The notes under the pieces: generated by a model
Seen by the model: only the letters and a program-made list of their open reading frames with translations
The model's database searches: none
Told to the model about the DNA's origin: nothing
Program-made: the position numbers and the translations under genes
In this document: positions 23,728 to 31,546 of the stretch, piece after piece
Position numbering within the stretch: position 1 is the first letter of the stretch
How the letters are laid out: each line of letters begins with the position of its first letter
NCBI GenBank assembly: GCA_015058625.1
Contig: SVCA01000016.1
Coordinates: 1 to 36,943 of the forward strand
From: Pseudoselenomonas ruminantium
Lineage (GTDB): Bacteria; Bacillota; Negativicutes; Selenomonadales; Selenomonadaceae
DNA: 36,943 nt
Direction: 5' to 3'

Positions 23728-24222
23728 ATGAGAATTCGCATTGCAGGCATTGTAGAGGAATCCATCGTGGACGGTGACGGCCTGCGCCTCTCAATCTTTA
23801 CCCAGGGCTGTCCCCATCATTGCCCTGGCTGCCATAACCCTGGCACCCATCCCGCCACCGGCGGCCGTGATGCCGATACGGACGAAATTCTCGCCCTCGT
23901 AGATGCCAATCCCCTGCTGGACGGCATCACCTTCAGCGGCGGTGAGCCGTTCCTGCAGCCCTCCCCCTTGACCAAACTAGCCCGTGAGGCCCATGCCCGC
24001 GGGCTTGATGTTTGGAGTTACACAGGCTACACCTTAGAACAGCTCGTTGCCAAGAAAAATCCCGCCATCGATGCTCTGCTAAAAGAACTCGATGTGCTGG
24101 TGGATGGCCGCTACGAAGAACGCCTGCGGGACCTGACCCTGAACTTCCGCGGCTCCAGCAACCAAAGAGTCATCGATATGAACGCCTACCGCAAGACAGG
24201 CAAGATTAAAACGCTATATTAG
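23728..24222 (+). CDS. nrdG: Anaerobic ribonucleotide reductase activating protein
   Basis: A 164-residue radical-SAM enzyme that makes the glycyl radical on NrdD under anoxia. The [4Fe-4S] motif CxxxCxxC is CPHHCPGC (Cys28, Cys32, Cys35), followed by SAM-binding GITFSGGEPFLQP (about residues 70-82). Full length for NrdG. It begins 6 nt after the small upstream gene with no strong ribosome site of its own, so translation is probably coupled. The large NrdD subunit is not in the window. Confidence 0.94.
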   Translation: MRIRIAGIVEESIVDGDGLRLSIFTQGCPHHCPGCHNPGTHPATGGRDADTDEILALVDANPLLDGITFSGGEPFLQPSPLTKLAREAHARGLDVWSYTGYTLEQLVAKKNPAIDALLKELDVLVDGRYEERLRDLTLNFRGSSNQRVIDMNAYRKTGKIKTLY

Positions 24223-24260
24223 TTCGCGGTACATAATACGCAGTACGCAATTCTCAGTAC

Positions 24261-24463
24261 GCCGCCAGCGGCCATACTTGCCACGCGCAGCTCGGCGGCC
24301 CGCTAAAAAATCTCCTTTGCCCTTAATTAAGCATGGTAAAAAGTCAAAACTCGCTACGCTCAAACAGTAGACTTTTCCCCAAGATATTAAGGTAGGCAAA
24401 GGAGATTTTTCTTTACGCTCGCTCGCCTAACGCTACGCTTAGGCAAGTATGACCGCTGGCGGC
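24261..24463. repeat. ~200-bp nested palindrome, element 3
   Basis: Outer arms of 22 bp (24261-24282 and 24442-24463; GCCGCCAGCGG start) with one mismatch; inner arms of 16 bp (24306-24321 and 24395-24410, AAAAATCTCCTTTGCC) pair perfectly; a third level, GGTAAAAAGTC/GACTTTTCC, leads to an apex carrying CTCGCTACGCTC (24350-24361). A side hairpin GCCTAA/TTAGGC lies in the right arm. It follows nrdG directly. Confidence 0.82.
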
Positions 24464-24571
24464 TAGTTGCGAGGCTATCGCTTTTGCTCAGCCATGCGGC
24501 GGCTGCTAACCTTTCGGCAAGGTCTTGTCCCCAGCAATACAGTTGTAAAATAATTGATAGATAGTATCTTT

Positions 24572-24771
24572 GGCGGGGCGGCTGAGGGCTGTTCTAAGTG
24601 ACGCGTATGATGATTCGCGTTAAGAAAATTATTTTTGTCCACCACCTAAAAAAACGCAAAGCACTTTTGTTTGAACGCAGTGAGTTTAAGTGCTTTGCGT
24701 TTTTATTATGACAAAAATAATTTTTAGCGAATCATCATAGCAGAGCGTGAACAGCTCTCAGCCGCCCCGCC
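24572..24771. repeat. ~200-bp nested palindrome, element 4
   Basis: Three nested levels: outer 23 bp (24572-24594 and 24749-24771; GGCGGGGCGGCTGAG start, one mismatch), middle about 29 bp (24607-24639 and 24710-24738; ATGATGATTCGC start) with a small bulge, and inner 17 bp (24650-24666 and 24688-24704; ACGCAAAGCACTT core). The apex holds GAACGCAGTGAG (24673-24684), the reverse-strand form of the element 3 apex motif. It ends 17 bp before the usp gene. The 108 bp between elements 3 and 4 hold no gene I can support. Confidence 0.85.
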
Positions 24772-24788
24772 AGCCACGAACTCCCGAA

Positions 24789-25205
24789 CTACTTAACAAC
24801 GAGCACCGGACATTTCGCCTGTTCCACAATGTACTGGCTGACGCTCCCCAGCAGTACCCCTTTGACAATGCCCAGTCCCCGGCTGCCCATGATGATTAAG
24901 TCAATATCATTAGCCGAAGCAAAATCCAGAATCACCACGGCCGGCGACCCGGTTTCCGAAAAGGCTTCCTTTTCAATCCCCGAGGGCACCATTTCCATCG
25001 CTCTGTCCAGAATAACATTTCCGGCCTTCGTTACCGCTTCCAAAATAGCATCCGACAGGCAGGCATTAATCGCCAGCTGATTGATGTTGGCTACATAGAG
25101 AAAATTGAGCTTTGCCTCACAGACCTCGGCCATAGCGATAGCCTCTGCCACGGCACGATCCGAACCTTCCGAACCATCCACCGGTACAAGAATATTTTTC
25201 ATCAT
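24789..25205 (-). CDS. Universal stress protein (UspA family), downstream copy
   Basis: A 138-residue UspA-fold protein. The N-terminal strand and loop are ILVPVDGSEGSDRAV; the ATP-binding motif G-x2-G-x9-GS is intact in GSRGLGIVKGVLLGSVS (about residues 107-123), followed by AKCPVLVVK. It should bind ATP and act in stress tolerance in the cytoplasm. GAGGGGG lies 8 nt before the ATG at 25205. It begins 19 nt after the second usp gene, so the two form an operon. Confidence 0.93.
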   Translation of the reverse strand: MMKNILVPVDGSEGSDRAVAEAIAMAEVCEAKLNFLYVANINQLAINACLSDAILEAVTKAGNVILDRAMEMVPSGIEKEAFSETGSPAVVILDFASANDIDLIIMGSRGLGIVKGVLLGSVSQYIVEQAKCPVLVVK

Positions 25206-25224
25206 AATGATTACCCCCTCAAGG

Positions 25225-25653
25225 TCATTTAACCACCATCACTGCCGTTTGCGCCCGCTCAACCAATTCCTGGCTGACACTGCCTGCAAAGAAGCCTTCC
25301 ACGACTCCCAGTCCCCGGCCACCGGTCACGATTAAATCCGGCAGGCTTTCCTCAGCAAATTGCAAAATCTCCTCCACCGGCATCCCCGTGCGGGTATGAT
25401 ACGCATAATCAACATCATTCGGCATACAACCCTTGACCATGGTCTGAGTTGCCGCTTCATCACTGCGCACATCCCCGGCAATGACATCCGGCAGCCAGCT
25501 TTCCTCCTGCGCATCCGTTTCACTGGTAAAATAAGTCACATGGAGCACATCCAGCTTGGCTCCCATCTCATCAGCCAGATTTGCCGCAAACTTCAAAGCC
25601 CGCTTCGATGTATCGGACGCGTCCACCGGCACTAAAATACGGGATAACTTCAT
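25225..25653 (-). CDS. Universal stress protein (UspA family), upstream copy
   Basis: A 142-residue UspA-fold protein with ILVPVDASDTSKRALKFAAN at the N-terminus and the ATP loop GGRGLGVVEGFFAGSVS (about residues 111-127). The start at 25653 is set by GGGGAGG 9 nt upstream; the frame runs 19 codons further without a site. It is divergent from its downstream neighbour in sequence, so an old duplication. Tandem Usp proteins may form heterodimers. Confidence 0.93.
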   Translation of the reverse strand: MKLSRILVPVDASDTSKRALKFAANLADEMGAKLDVLHVTYFTSETDAQEESWLPDVIAGDVRSDEAATQTMVKGCMPNDVDYAYHTRTGMPVEEILQFAEESLPDLIVTGGRGLGVVEGFFAGSVSQELVERAQTAVMVVK

Positions 25654-25738
25654 CTGAACATACCTCCCCGTAATACTCTTTGTCTTTATACTTCGCGCCG
25701 CCGCCTGCAAAATCCTGCCCTGACAACGAGAAAATACA

Positions 25739-25768
25739 TTGACATTTTCTCACGGATAATGCTACACT
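25739..25768 (+). promoter_or_regulatory. ilvA promoter
   Basis: TTGACA (25739-25744), an 18-nt spacer and TACACT (25763-25768), about 70 nt before the leader's end at the gene start. No T-box signature was seen in this short leader. Confidence 0.65.
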
Positions 25769-25845
25769 AAATAGAACATTTTAGATGATTATACTGGATA
25801 AAAATAACAATTATGTAAACCGCCATACAACGAGGAGGCCCTATC

Positions 25846-27096
25846 ATGTCAAAAGAAAAAGCCAGCAAACCAAACAATGCCGAAATTGTCGCCCAGACTA
25901 CCATCGCGGGAGTCTATCAAGCCGCACGCAACTTAGAGGGCATTGTCCGCAAAACCCGCCTGATTGAAAGTGACTTTTTCTCCGAACTGTCCGGCAACAA
26001 AGTCTACTTGAAACCCGAAAACCTCCAGCACACCGGCGCCTTCAAGCTGCGCGGCGCGTATAATAAAATCAGCCAGCTCACCCCCGAAGAGCGTGCCAAA
26101 GGTGTTATTACCTCATCCGCTGGCAACCATGCACAGGGCGTAGCCTTTGCCGCACAAAAACTCGGCGTCAAGGCCGTTATTTGTATGCCCGCCACCACCC
26201 CAATCTTAAAAGTCGAAGGTACCAAAGCCCTCGGCGCTGAAGTCGTGCTCCACGGTGACGGTTTTGACGATGCCTACGCCTACAGCCTCGAACTGCAAAA
26301 ACAGCACGGCTATGTCTACATCCACCCCTTCAACGATTTGCAGGTGCTTTTAGGACAGGGCACCACGGCACTCGAAATCATCGACGCCTGCAAGGACATT
26401 GACGCCATCCTCGTCCCCATCGGCGGCGGCGGCTTTGCCTCCGGCGTAGCCCTGGCCACAAAACTCGTCAACCCCAACATCAAGGTTATCGGCGTAGAGC
26501 CGGAAAACGCCGCCTGCATGAAAGCCGCCCTCGCGAAAGGAAAAATCACGACCCTAAAATCCGCCGACACCGTAGCCGACGGTTGCGCCGTAAAGACCGC
26601 GGGCACGCTGACCTACGAATTCTGCAAGAAATACCTCGACGATATCATCACCGTTTCCGAAATGGAAATCATGGGCGCTTTATTATCGCTTATTGAAAAG
26701 CACAAACTCATTGCCGAAGGCGCAGGTGTGCTGTCCCTTGCCGCCCTCTCCAAACTCCCCTTCAAGGGCAAAAAAGTAGCCGCCATCGTCAGCGGCGGCA
26801 ATATCGATATATCCACGATTTCGGCACTGATTGAAAAGGCAAAAATTGCCCGTGGCCGCGTCTTCTGCTTCGGTGTACTCCTGCCGGATAAACCCGGCCA
26901 GCTCCTCAACGTCGCCCGCATCCTCGCCGAAGAAAACGCCAACGTCATCGAACTCAACCACAACCAGTCCAAAGTGACCGACAGTTTCAAAAAGGTAATT
27001 CTCGAAGTCACCTGCGAAACCAACAACGAAGAACACATCCAGCGCATCACCAAAGCCCTGCATGATAATGGGTATGAACTAGAGAGGATTTATTGA
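25846..27096 (+). CDS. ilvA: Threonine ammonia-lyase (threonine deaminase)
   Basis: A 416-residue PLP enzyme converting threonine to 2-oxobutanoate and ammonia. The PLP lysine is Lys67 in QHTGAFKLRGAYNK; the phosphate cradle is in SSAGNHAQGVAFAA and PIGGGGFASG. A single C-terminal ACT domain (about residues 335-416, starting GRVFCFGVLLPDKPGQLLN) gives the length of the short IlvA/TdcB-with-ACT form, where biosynthetic E. coli IlvA has a longer regulatory end. AGGAGG lies 7 nt before the ATG. No ilv genes adjoin it, so isoleucine synthesis and catabolism are both possible. Confidence 0.93.
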   Translation: MSKEKASKPNNAEIVAQTTIAGVYQAARNLEGIVRKTRLIESDFFSELSGNKVYLKPENLQHTGAFKLRGAYNKISQLTPEERAKGVITSSAGNHAQGVAFAAQKLGVKAVICMPATTPILKVEGTKALGAEVVLHGDGFDDAYAYSLELQKQHGYVYIHPFNDLQVLLGQGTTALEIIDACKDIDAILVPIGGGGFASGVALATKLVNPNIKVIGVEPENAACMKAALAKGKITTLKSADTVADGCAVKTAGTLTYEFCKKYLDDIITVSEMEIMGALLSLIEKHKLIAEGAGVLSLAALSKLPFKGKKVAAIVSGGNIDISTISALIEKAKIARGRVFCFGVLLPDKPGQLLNVARILAEENANVIELNHNQSKVTDSFKKVILEVTCETNNEEHIQRITKALHDNGYELERIY

Positions 27097-27121
27097 CCAT
27101 CCCCAGCCTTTTTGTTATAAT
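27093..27121 (+). promoter_or_regulatory. Strong promoter of the structured RNA
   Basis: TTGACC (27093-27098, overlapping the ilvA stop), a 17-nt spacer and a perfect TATAAT (27116-27121). Start expected near 27128. Confidence 0.85.
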
Positions 27122-27127
27122 AAAAAT

Positions 27128-27318
27128 ATAGAGAACTGGCAACACAGAGTGCCAGTATGGGCTAGGACTCCAAGAAGCGTGTCAGGATGCGGGACTTGGA
27201 TAGCTCCATGAAGGGTTTGGTCATATAACCTCAACCTGACTAGATGCACCTCGTTGTGCAGACAGAAAAATGACCAAATTGCAAAAAAGCTCTTGGCTTC
27301 TCACCTAGAGCTTTTTTT
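27128..27318 (+). ncRNA. Unassigned structured RNA (~190 nt)
   Basis: It has its own near-consensus promoter and terminator and no coding frame. Visible structure in order: hairpin ACTGGCA/TGCCAGT (27135-27156); a long stem ATGG-GCTA-CCAAG against CTTGG-TAGC-CCAT (27157-27209); and stem TTTGGTCAT/ATGACCAAA (27216-27224 with 27270-27278) enclosing hairpin TGCAC/GTGCA (27245-27260). The loop GTCAGG (27181-27186) is complementary to CCTGAC (27235-27240), a 6-bp pseudoknot. It lacks SRP, tmRNA, RNase P and T-box signatures and does not fold as one long 6S-like rod. It may be a free RNA or a terminator-type leader of the next gene. Confidence 0.75.
27283..27318 (+). terminator. Terminator of the structured RNA
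   Basis: AAAAAAGCTCT (27283-27293) pairs with AGAGCTTTTTT (27307-27317). CTAGG upstream (27162-27166) and AGCTC (27202-27206) can each pair with parts of the right arm, so an antiterminator form is conceivable. The next gene starts 35 nt later. Confidence 0.9.
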
Positions 27319-27352
27319 GTTGCATTAACATATTTGAGGGACAACTATTATT

Positions 27353-28051
27353 ATGAGTAACGATATTTTAAGAGCTACCGCTTCTACCTTCCTCAACTTG
27401 ACTAATTACGAATATCACATCGTATTAGGCAGAAAAATGAAACAGACACATTTAACCATCAGATTTCTACCGGATAATTTTTACCATTTGGCAGGTCTGC
27501 AAAAATTGAAATCTGCCTATCCATTCCAAACTATGGCACATGAGAAAGTATTTCGGCAAATTCTTTCGCAAAAAATAACAGTCAAGGATATTTCTAAAGA
27601 TAAAGCATATCCCCTTATCCGTGACCGATTAAACGTATTAGCTCACCTAGATGCTATATTGGATAGCAATCTTTCCAATGTTTTCCGCTACGACAGGAAT
27701 AAAATTCCTTTTTATTCTGCACTTTCAGCCGATTATATCATTAAGGGAACTACGCCGCAGACCATCATTACTTTTGCCACCTTTGTAAAGAATCACAATA
27801 TTTTCTACGGCAATTCGATATTTCCATTGAGTAATTTCGACTATTCAAAAGGACAGATGCAATATACTGTTCTATTAAAAGAAAAAATCCATTTGAAAAC
27901 ACATGAATCCATAATATTATTCCAACATAAAAATTTTTCTCTTGATAAAACACCAAATGCTGAAACTATCAAAGGTTTGGAAGAAGTAAACAATGGCACT
28001 AACCTTGTCGGCCCTTCCCATTATGTTGATGATGTAATGAACGAACTCTGA
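27353..28051 (+). CDS. PBECR4-like putative nuclease/toxin
   Basis: A 232-residue soluble protein. The first 170 residues resemble the PBECR4 domain (phage-Barnase-EndoU-ColicinE5/D-RelE-like nuclease 4): FLNLTNYEYHIVLGRK, then LTIRFLPDNFYHLAGLQKL, which carries a conserved His, and later FVKNHNIFYGNSIFPLS. GAGGG lies 13 nt before the ATG, a loose spacing. AT-rich codon use contrasts with ilvA, suggesting transfer. It lies 35 nt after the structured RNA's terminator and has no antitoxin-like protein beside it. Nuclease activity is a family-level inference. Confidence 0.6.
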   Translation: MSNDILRATASTFLNLTNYEYHIVLGRKMKQTHLTIRFLPDNFYHLAGLQKLKSAYPFQTMAHEKVFRQILSQKITVKDISKDKAYPLIRDRLNVLAHLDAILDSNLSNVFRYDRNKIPFYSALSADYIIKGTTPQTIITFATFVKNHNIFYGNSIFPLSNFDYSKGQMQYTVLLKEKIHLKTHESIILFQHKNFSLDKTPNAETIKGLEEVNNGTNLVGPSHYVDDVMNEL

Positions 28052-28086
28052 CTATCCACCAGTTGACAACAATAGTGATTTATTCT

Positions 28087-28126
28087 AAAAAACGAGCACT
28101 GCAATCCCCCCTCGCAGTGCTCGTTT
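28087..28126. terminator. Two-way terminator between convergent genes
   Basis: AAACGAGCACTGC pairs perfectly with GCAGTGCTCGTTT (28090-28102 with 28114-28126), flanked by A-rich and T-rich tracts. Confidence 0.85.
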
Positions 28127-28155
28127 AGTTTTCATTTGTATAACCGATGCTCTTA

Positions 28156-29994
28156 TCACACGATACGTATGCTAATATAATCAACTATTCCGCTCTTGAT
28201 AGCAAAACGCAACAAACAGGAATCGCCTTGAGGTGAATTTACCTTGTATTCGTATAATTCTAATCCACCATAAGTAGATTGCGCATATGGCTTACCATAA
28301 GCATCTAAAACTTTCTTAAGCGAATCTCCCTGCCGCACATTTCCTTTGGTTGCAACATGTGACGAATTAGAAAACACAGCAACAATCTTATCTTTGCTAA
28401 CCAGCACCTCAACATCCCGGAAATAATGATGCGTATAACCGTCATTATCAATACTAAAAGATTTTATTTCTCCTCCAAGTTTTGACTTGACGCTCTCATA
28501 GCTTGAACCCACACTCACCGCCCCTAAACCTACAGCTGTTGAACCAATACTACTATAAGAAGTATTCTCCGTTGAAGTGGGCGGTTGTACTACGTCTTCT
28601 TGCTGTGCTTTCTTCTGCTCTTTAGGATTATCTCTAGCAACTTCATTATCTGACATGTCATAGTAAACTAATGCAATAACTTCATCATCATCGTTATACT
28701 CCTTTACCACACGATGATATGTATGCCCGTTCAATGTAATGTTTACAGGTTCTTCGCCGGTACCAAAATACGCTTTCTCGGTTTCACGGCGCTTTTCATC
28801 ATGTTTGAATTTACTTTCTGCAGCTTTTAATTTATCCGCTAACACTAACGTATCATCACGTCCATAAAAAGCCATCCTCGAAAGATTCCCTTTATCATCA
28901 TAGGAACATGCTAATTTTACAATATTATCCCCCAAAAGTTTGGTATCCAAAGCCACGGGGCTATCATCCGGCCCCATTGATGCTAATTCTATCATATTCC
29001 CCAAATCATTATACTTCATAACCAGTGTTGCAATATTCCCCCAGCTTTTTACCCCTACAGGCTGCTCATCTTTGCCTAAGAATGATATTCTACTTGGAGC
29101 GCGATTATGACCTTCATAACTATATTTTGTAATTGCCCCTGCGGAAATAGTATTTTGCATAATTGTACGTGGTACGAAATAGCTTGTTTTCTTTTCTTTC
29201 AAGTTCTCATCTGCTCCATAATGGCGAATCTCAACAACACGGTCTTCTGCATCATAATCATAAGTAATCTTGGCAATCGTTGAACTATCAACCATCATGG
29301 ATTCATCTTTTCCATAGTTCGTAATACTTACAGGTAGAACATGCGCCTTATCGTAGGAGAACCTTGTTTCATATTCTTTTTTTACTGTAGTCACGCGATT
29401 CCCATCGATTCCAGCATATCCCACCTTTGCCAGCTGCCCGTTATCTTGATAAGAAAAAATCATTTGTGCATATCCTAAAGAAGTAGCCGCTTGTTCCCCT
29501 TCCTTGTTATAGAAGTACGCAACTTTTGCACGATTATTATCATCAATTTTATAGCGAATAGCATATGCCCCGTAATAACCTGGTTTTGACGCTGCACGAG
29601 TATTCCTAAAATTATATTTTACATAGCCATCTTGATATTCCATGGTCACAGAGCTAATATTGAAACTCTGCCCCTTGGTATCCTGCCAATTATGGGAAAT
29701 AACCGTGCCACCATACATCGTTGAGATTTTTGCCGGTTTATTCTTATCATTCATTTCAACCTTATATACTAACCCTGATGTATCTGCCTTTTCGTCTGCC
29801 ACTTTTTCCCGAACAAAAAATTTACCATCAGGCTGCATAATACAACCTTTGTAGTATCCTGGCTGAGTTAATTCCACATATTTTGCAGTATTTTCAGATA
29901 TTCCTGATTCATTTATCCCACTTTTACCACAACCTGAAACAACTAACATTACCATCAATGCCGACAGTAACACAACTAATTTTAACGATCGCAC
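28156..29994 (-). CDS. Lipoprotein with YD-like repeats
   Basis: A 612-residue exported lipoprotein: lipobox LVVSGC (Cys22) after a hydrophobic signal. From about residue 120 to 430 it has some six degenerate repeats of the form Y-D-x2-G-x-n-G-x-D-x3-V, such as FSYQDNGQLAKVGYAGIDG, MKYNDLGNMIELASMGPDD and CSYDDKGNLSRMAFYGRDD. A Lys/Gln/Pro linker (about 455-480) leads to a C-terminal domain (490-612) with two copies of a G-x-S-x2-V pattern (VSVGSSYESVKSKLG and VRQGDSLKKVLDAYGKP). The start is GTG at 29994, with GGAGG 8 nt upstream; the overlapping ATG is out of frame. It is last in a four-gene minus operon. Confidence 0.75.
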   Translation of the reverse strand: MRSLKLVVLLSALMVMLVVSGCGKSGINESGISENTAKYVELTQPGYYKGCIMQPDGKFFVREKVADEKADTSGLVYKVEMNDKNKPAKISTMYGGTVISHNWQDTKGQSFNISSVTMEYQDGYVKYNFRNTRAASKPGYYGAYAIRYKIDDNNRAKVAYFYNKEGEQAATSLGYAQMIFSYQDNGQLAKVGYAGIDGNRVTTVKKEYETRFSYDKAHVLPVSITNYGKDESMMVDSSTIAKITYDYDAEDRVVEIRHYGADENLKEKKTSYFVPRTIMQNTISAGAITKYSYEGHNRAPSRISFLGKDEQPVGVKSWGNIATLVMKYNDLGNMIELASMGPDDSPVALDTKLLGDNIVKLACSYDDKGNLSRMAFYGRDDTLVLADKLKAAESKFKHDEKRRETEKAYFGTGEEPVNITLNGHTYHRVVKEYNDDDEVIALVYYDMSDNEVARDNPKEQKKAQQEDVVQPPTSTENTSYSSIGSTAVGLGAVSVGSSYESVKSKLGGEIKSFSIDNDGYTHHYFRDVEVLVSKDKIVAVFSNSSHVATKGNVRQGDSLKKVLDAYGKPYAQSTYGGLELYEYKVNSPQGDSCLLRFAIKSGIVDYISIRIV

Positions 29995-30034
29995 ATGAAT
30001 CGCCTCCCGTCATTCAGTTAATCATATATAGATA

Positions 30035-30589
30035 CTAACTCACAGCTGAAATCATCCATACACAAAATTTTCCCTTTATTTGATTTGTGCTTCTAATTAT
30101 TCTCCCTATACTATTACATTTTACATCAACGCTAATCAAATCGTCTTGTGGTAATCTTCTACTCAGTTTATTTCTAATATTTACACTTACTTCATTTATT
30201 TCATTTCCATTCATTCCAATCGACCACATTACTAACCCTGATACTGCTCCCACTTGAGCACTGGTCTGTTTTTTATCCGTCGTATCAGCTGTTATTAAAG
30301 CTCTAAAAACATTTCTATCTTTATTTTCAAACAATATAACCGTGCAATATTCTAAATTTTCGTTATTCCCCACAATAAAACGATATGCTTTATCCCCCAC
30401 ATCACAAAAATCCGAATTGGTAAAATGTTCATCATATAGAATATCAGCTACATATGCTCTGTTGCCAACTATCCCAACCATTTTATCACGAAGTTGAGTT
30501 GCACTTCCATCAAATATGGTAGCCGCTTCTGCTGTTACAAATGTGCATAAACAAATCATCATTAGGAAAAGCATTGATATCTTTCTCAT
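30035..30589 (-). CDS. Exported protein of unknown function (184 aa)
   Basis: A 184-residue protein with a signal peptide (MLFLMMICLCTFVTAEAA region). The mature part has DKMVGIVGNRAYVADILYDE, then YRFIVGNNENLEYCTVILFE and DRNVFRALITADTTDKKQ, a beta-rich pattern, and a basic C-terminus. Not recognised. AGGAGG lies 8 nt before the ATG at 30589. It is followed by the lipoprotein gene 40 nt later, with which it probably works at the envelope. Confidence 0.65.
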   Translation of the reverse strand: MRKISMLFLMMICLCTFVTAEAATIFDGSATQLRDKMVGIVGNRAYVADILYDEHFTNSDFCDVGDKAYRFIVGNNENLEYCTVILFENKDRNVFRALITADTTDKKQTSAQVGAVSGLVMWSIGMNGNEINEVSVNIRNKLSRRLPQDDLISVDVKCNSIGRIIRSTNQIKGKFCVWMISAVS

Positions 30590-30602
30590 AACATATACCT
30601 CC

Positions 30603-31010
30603 TTATGCCTTATGAAATGTTGCCGCATAGTGAAAATACTTTGGTGGGTTCGGTAATTTATGTAAATTTTCCTTATCCTCAACCTTATCTCCATCAGAAA
30701 CATACCCTAGAAAATATACTATCGTACCAATCAGTCTGCCAACATCCTGTTTCCATTCATCAGGCAACCTGCCATTCACCACGAGGTTATTCTTTTCGGC
30801 AAAAACTTCAATTTCATCTACTACAGCTTTCAACGGCGCATGACCTGAAGCACAGAATCGCAATATATTTTCTAATCTATCCTTCTGTAATAATAATTCT
30901 ATTAATTCTATTGTTATCGAATTTTCAATAAATTTTAAGCGACTTGAGTACCTAGCTAGGAAACCAGCCTTTATCATGGCCACTCTCCCCGCTGTAAACT
31001 TTTCATCCAT
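30603..31010 (-). CDS. Soluble helical protein of unknown function (135 aa)
   Basis: A 135-residue protein, mostly helical: MDEKFTAGRVAMIKAGFLAR, then SITIELIELLLQKDRLENIL and EIEVFAEKNNLVVNGRLPDEW, ending with Pro-rich LHKLPNPPKYFHY. No motif recognised. The ATG at 31010 has AAAGGCGG 9 nt upstream. It lies 31 nt after the XRE gene and 13 nt before the exported protein gene, so it is within one operon. A partner of the XRE protein, such as an antirepressor or stress sensor, is a guess only. Confidence 0.6.
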   Translation of the reverse strand: MDEKFTAGRVAMIKAGFLARYSSRLKFIENSITIELIELLLQKDRLENILRFCASGHAPLKAVVDEIEVFAEKNNLVVNGRLPDEWKQDVGRLIGTIVYFLGYVSDGDKVEDKENLHKLPNPPKYFHYAATFHKA

Positions 31011-31041
31011 AACAATCAACCGCCTTTCTACGTTTCCCCTT

Positions 31042-31317
31042 TTATCTCATATCTGGAAATGAGTAATTCCACATCTCCTTCTCCAATCCCGTAAACGTAG
31101 TCAGCAATGACGGGTCAATTTCCAGCCCCTCGGCAATGTCTAACAGCATGGCAATAGATATATTTTCCCCATACTTGCCCCGCTCTATCCGGCTTAACGT
31201 ACTTTGACTAATATGTATCTTCTCTGCCAGCTGGCTTTGCTCCAGACCATACAATGTGCGATAATATGCGATTTTTGCGCCGATTTGCCGATAGAAAATA
31301 TCCCGACGAATGCCCAC
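31042..31317 (-). CDS. XRE-family HTH regulator (minus strand)
   Basis: A 91-residue single-domain HTH_3 protein: IGAKIAYYRTLYGLEQSQLA, then EKIHISQSTLSRIERGKYGE (recognition helix ISQSTLSRIE) and LLDIAEGLEIDPSLL. The start is GTG at 31317, with GAGGT 7 nt upstream; the GTG at 31326 overlaps that site. It leads the four-gene minus operon and faces another XRE gene across a shared operator region. Confidence 0.85.
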   Translation of the reverse strand: MGIRRDIFYRQIGAKIAYYRTLYGLEQSQLAEKIHISQSTLSRIERGKYGENISIAMLLDIAEGLEIDPSLLTTFTGLEKEMWNYSFPDMR

Positions 31318-31436
31318 AACGTTCACCTCTTTATAATCTGCCTACTATTATTATCGCATTTATTAAAGCTTTTGTTTCGCATATATACGCCGTATTCTAT
31401 CAAATATATGCTTTCGACTACAAATTAACTCTAAGA

Positions 31437-31509
31437 TTGAATTGCAATTATATTATATTTCATTTCAATTTGAATAGCAATATTTATTTACCTTTTTATT
31501 GCTATTCAA
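31437..31509. promoter_or_regulatory. Triple operator between divergent XRE genes
   Basis: TTGAATWGCAAT occurs three times: 31437-31448 (one mismatch), 31470-31481 (perfect) and, inverted, 31498-31509 (perfect). The last copy overlaps the -35 of the plus-strand gene. Three related sites between two facing regulators resemble a phage-type switch. Confidence 0.65.
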
Positions 31510-31527
31510 TATATATTTTTTTATACT
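31499..31527 (+). promoter_or_regulatory. Promoter of the plus-strand XRE gene
   Basis: TTGCTA (31499-31504), a 17-nt spacer and TATACT (31522-31527), 20 nt before the start codon. The -35 lies inside an operator copy. Confidence 0.6.
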
Positions 31528-31546
31528 ATAAGCAGGGAGTGATTAT

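Noticed and set aside
24214..24399. 61-codon minus-strand frame after nrdG
   Set aside because: Lies in the arms of palindrome element 3 with no ribosome site.
20923..24771. CRISPR array
   Set aside because: The repeats are inverted and nested, with no regular direct repeats and spacers and no cas genes.
27128..27318. SRP RNA, tmRNA, T-box or 6S RNA
   Set aside because: Lacks the SRP GGAAG loop signature, a tag frame and tRNA ends, the T-box tRNA-binding bulge, and a single long 6S-type rod.
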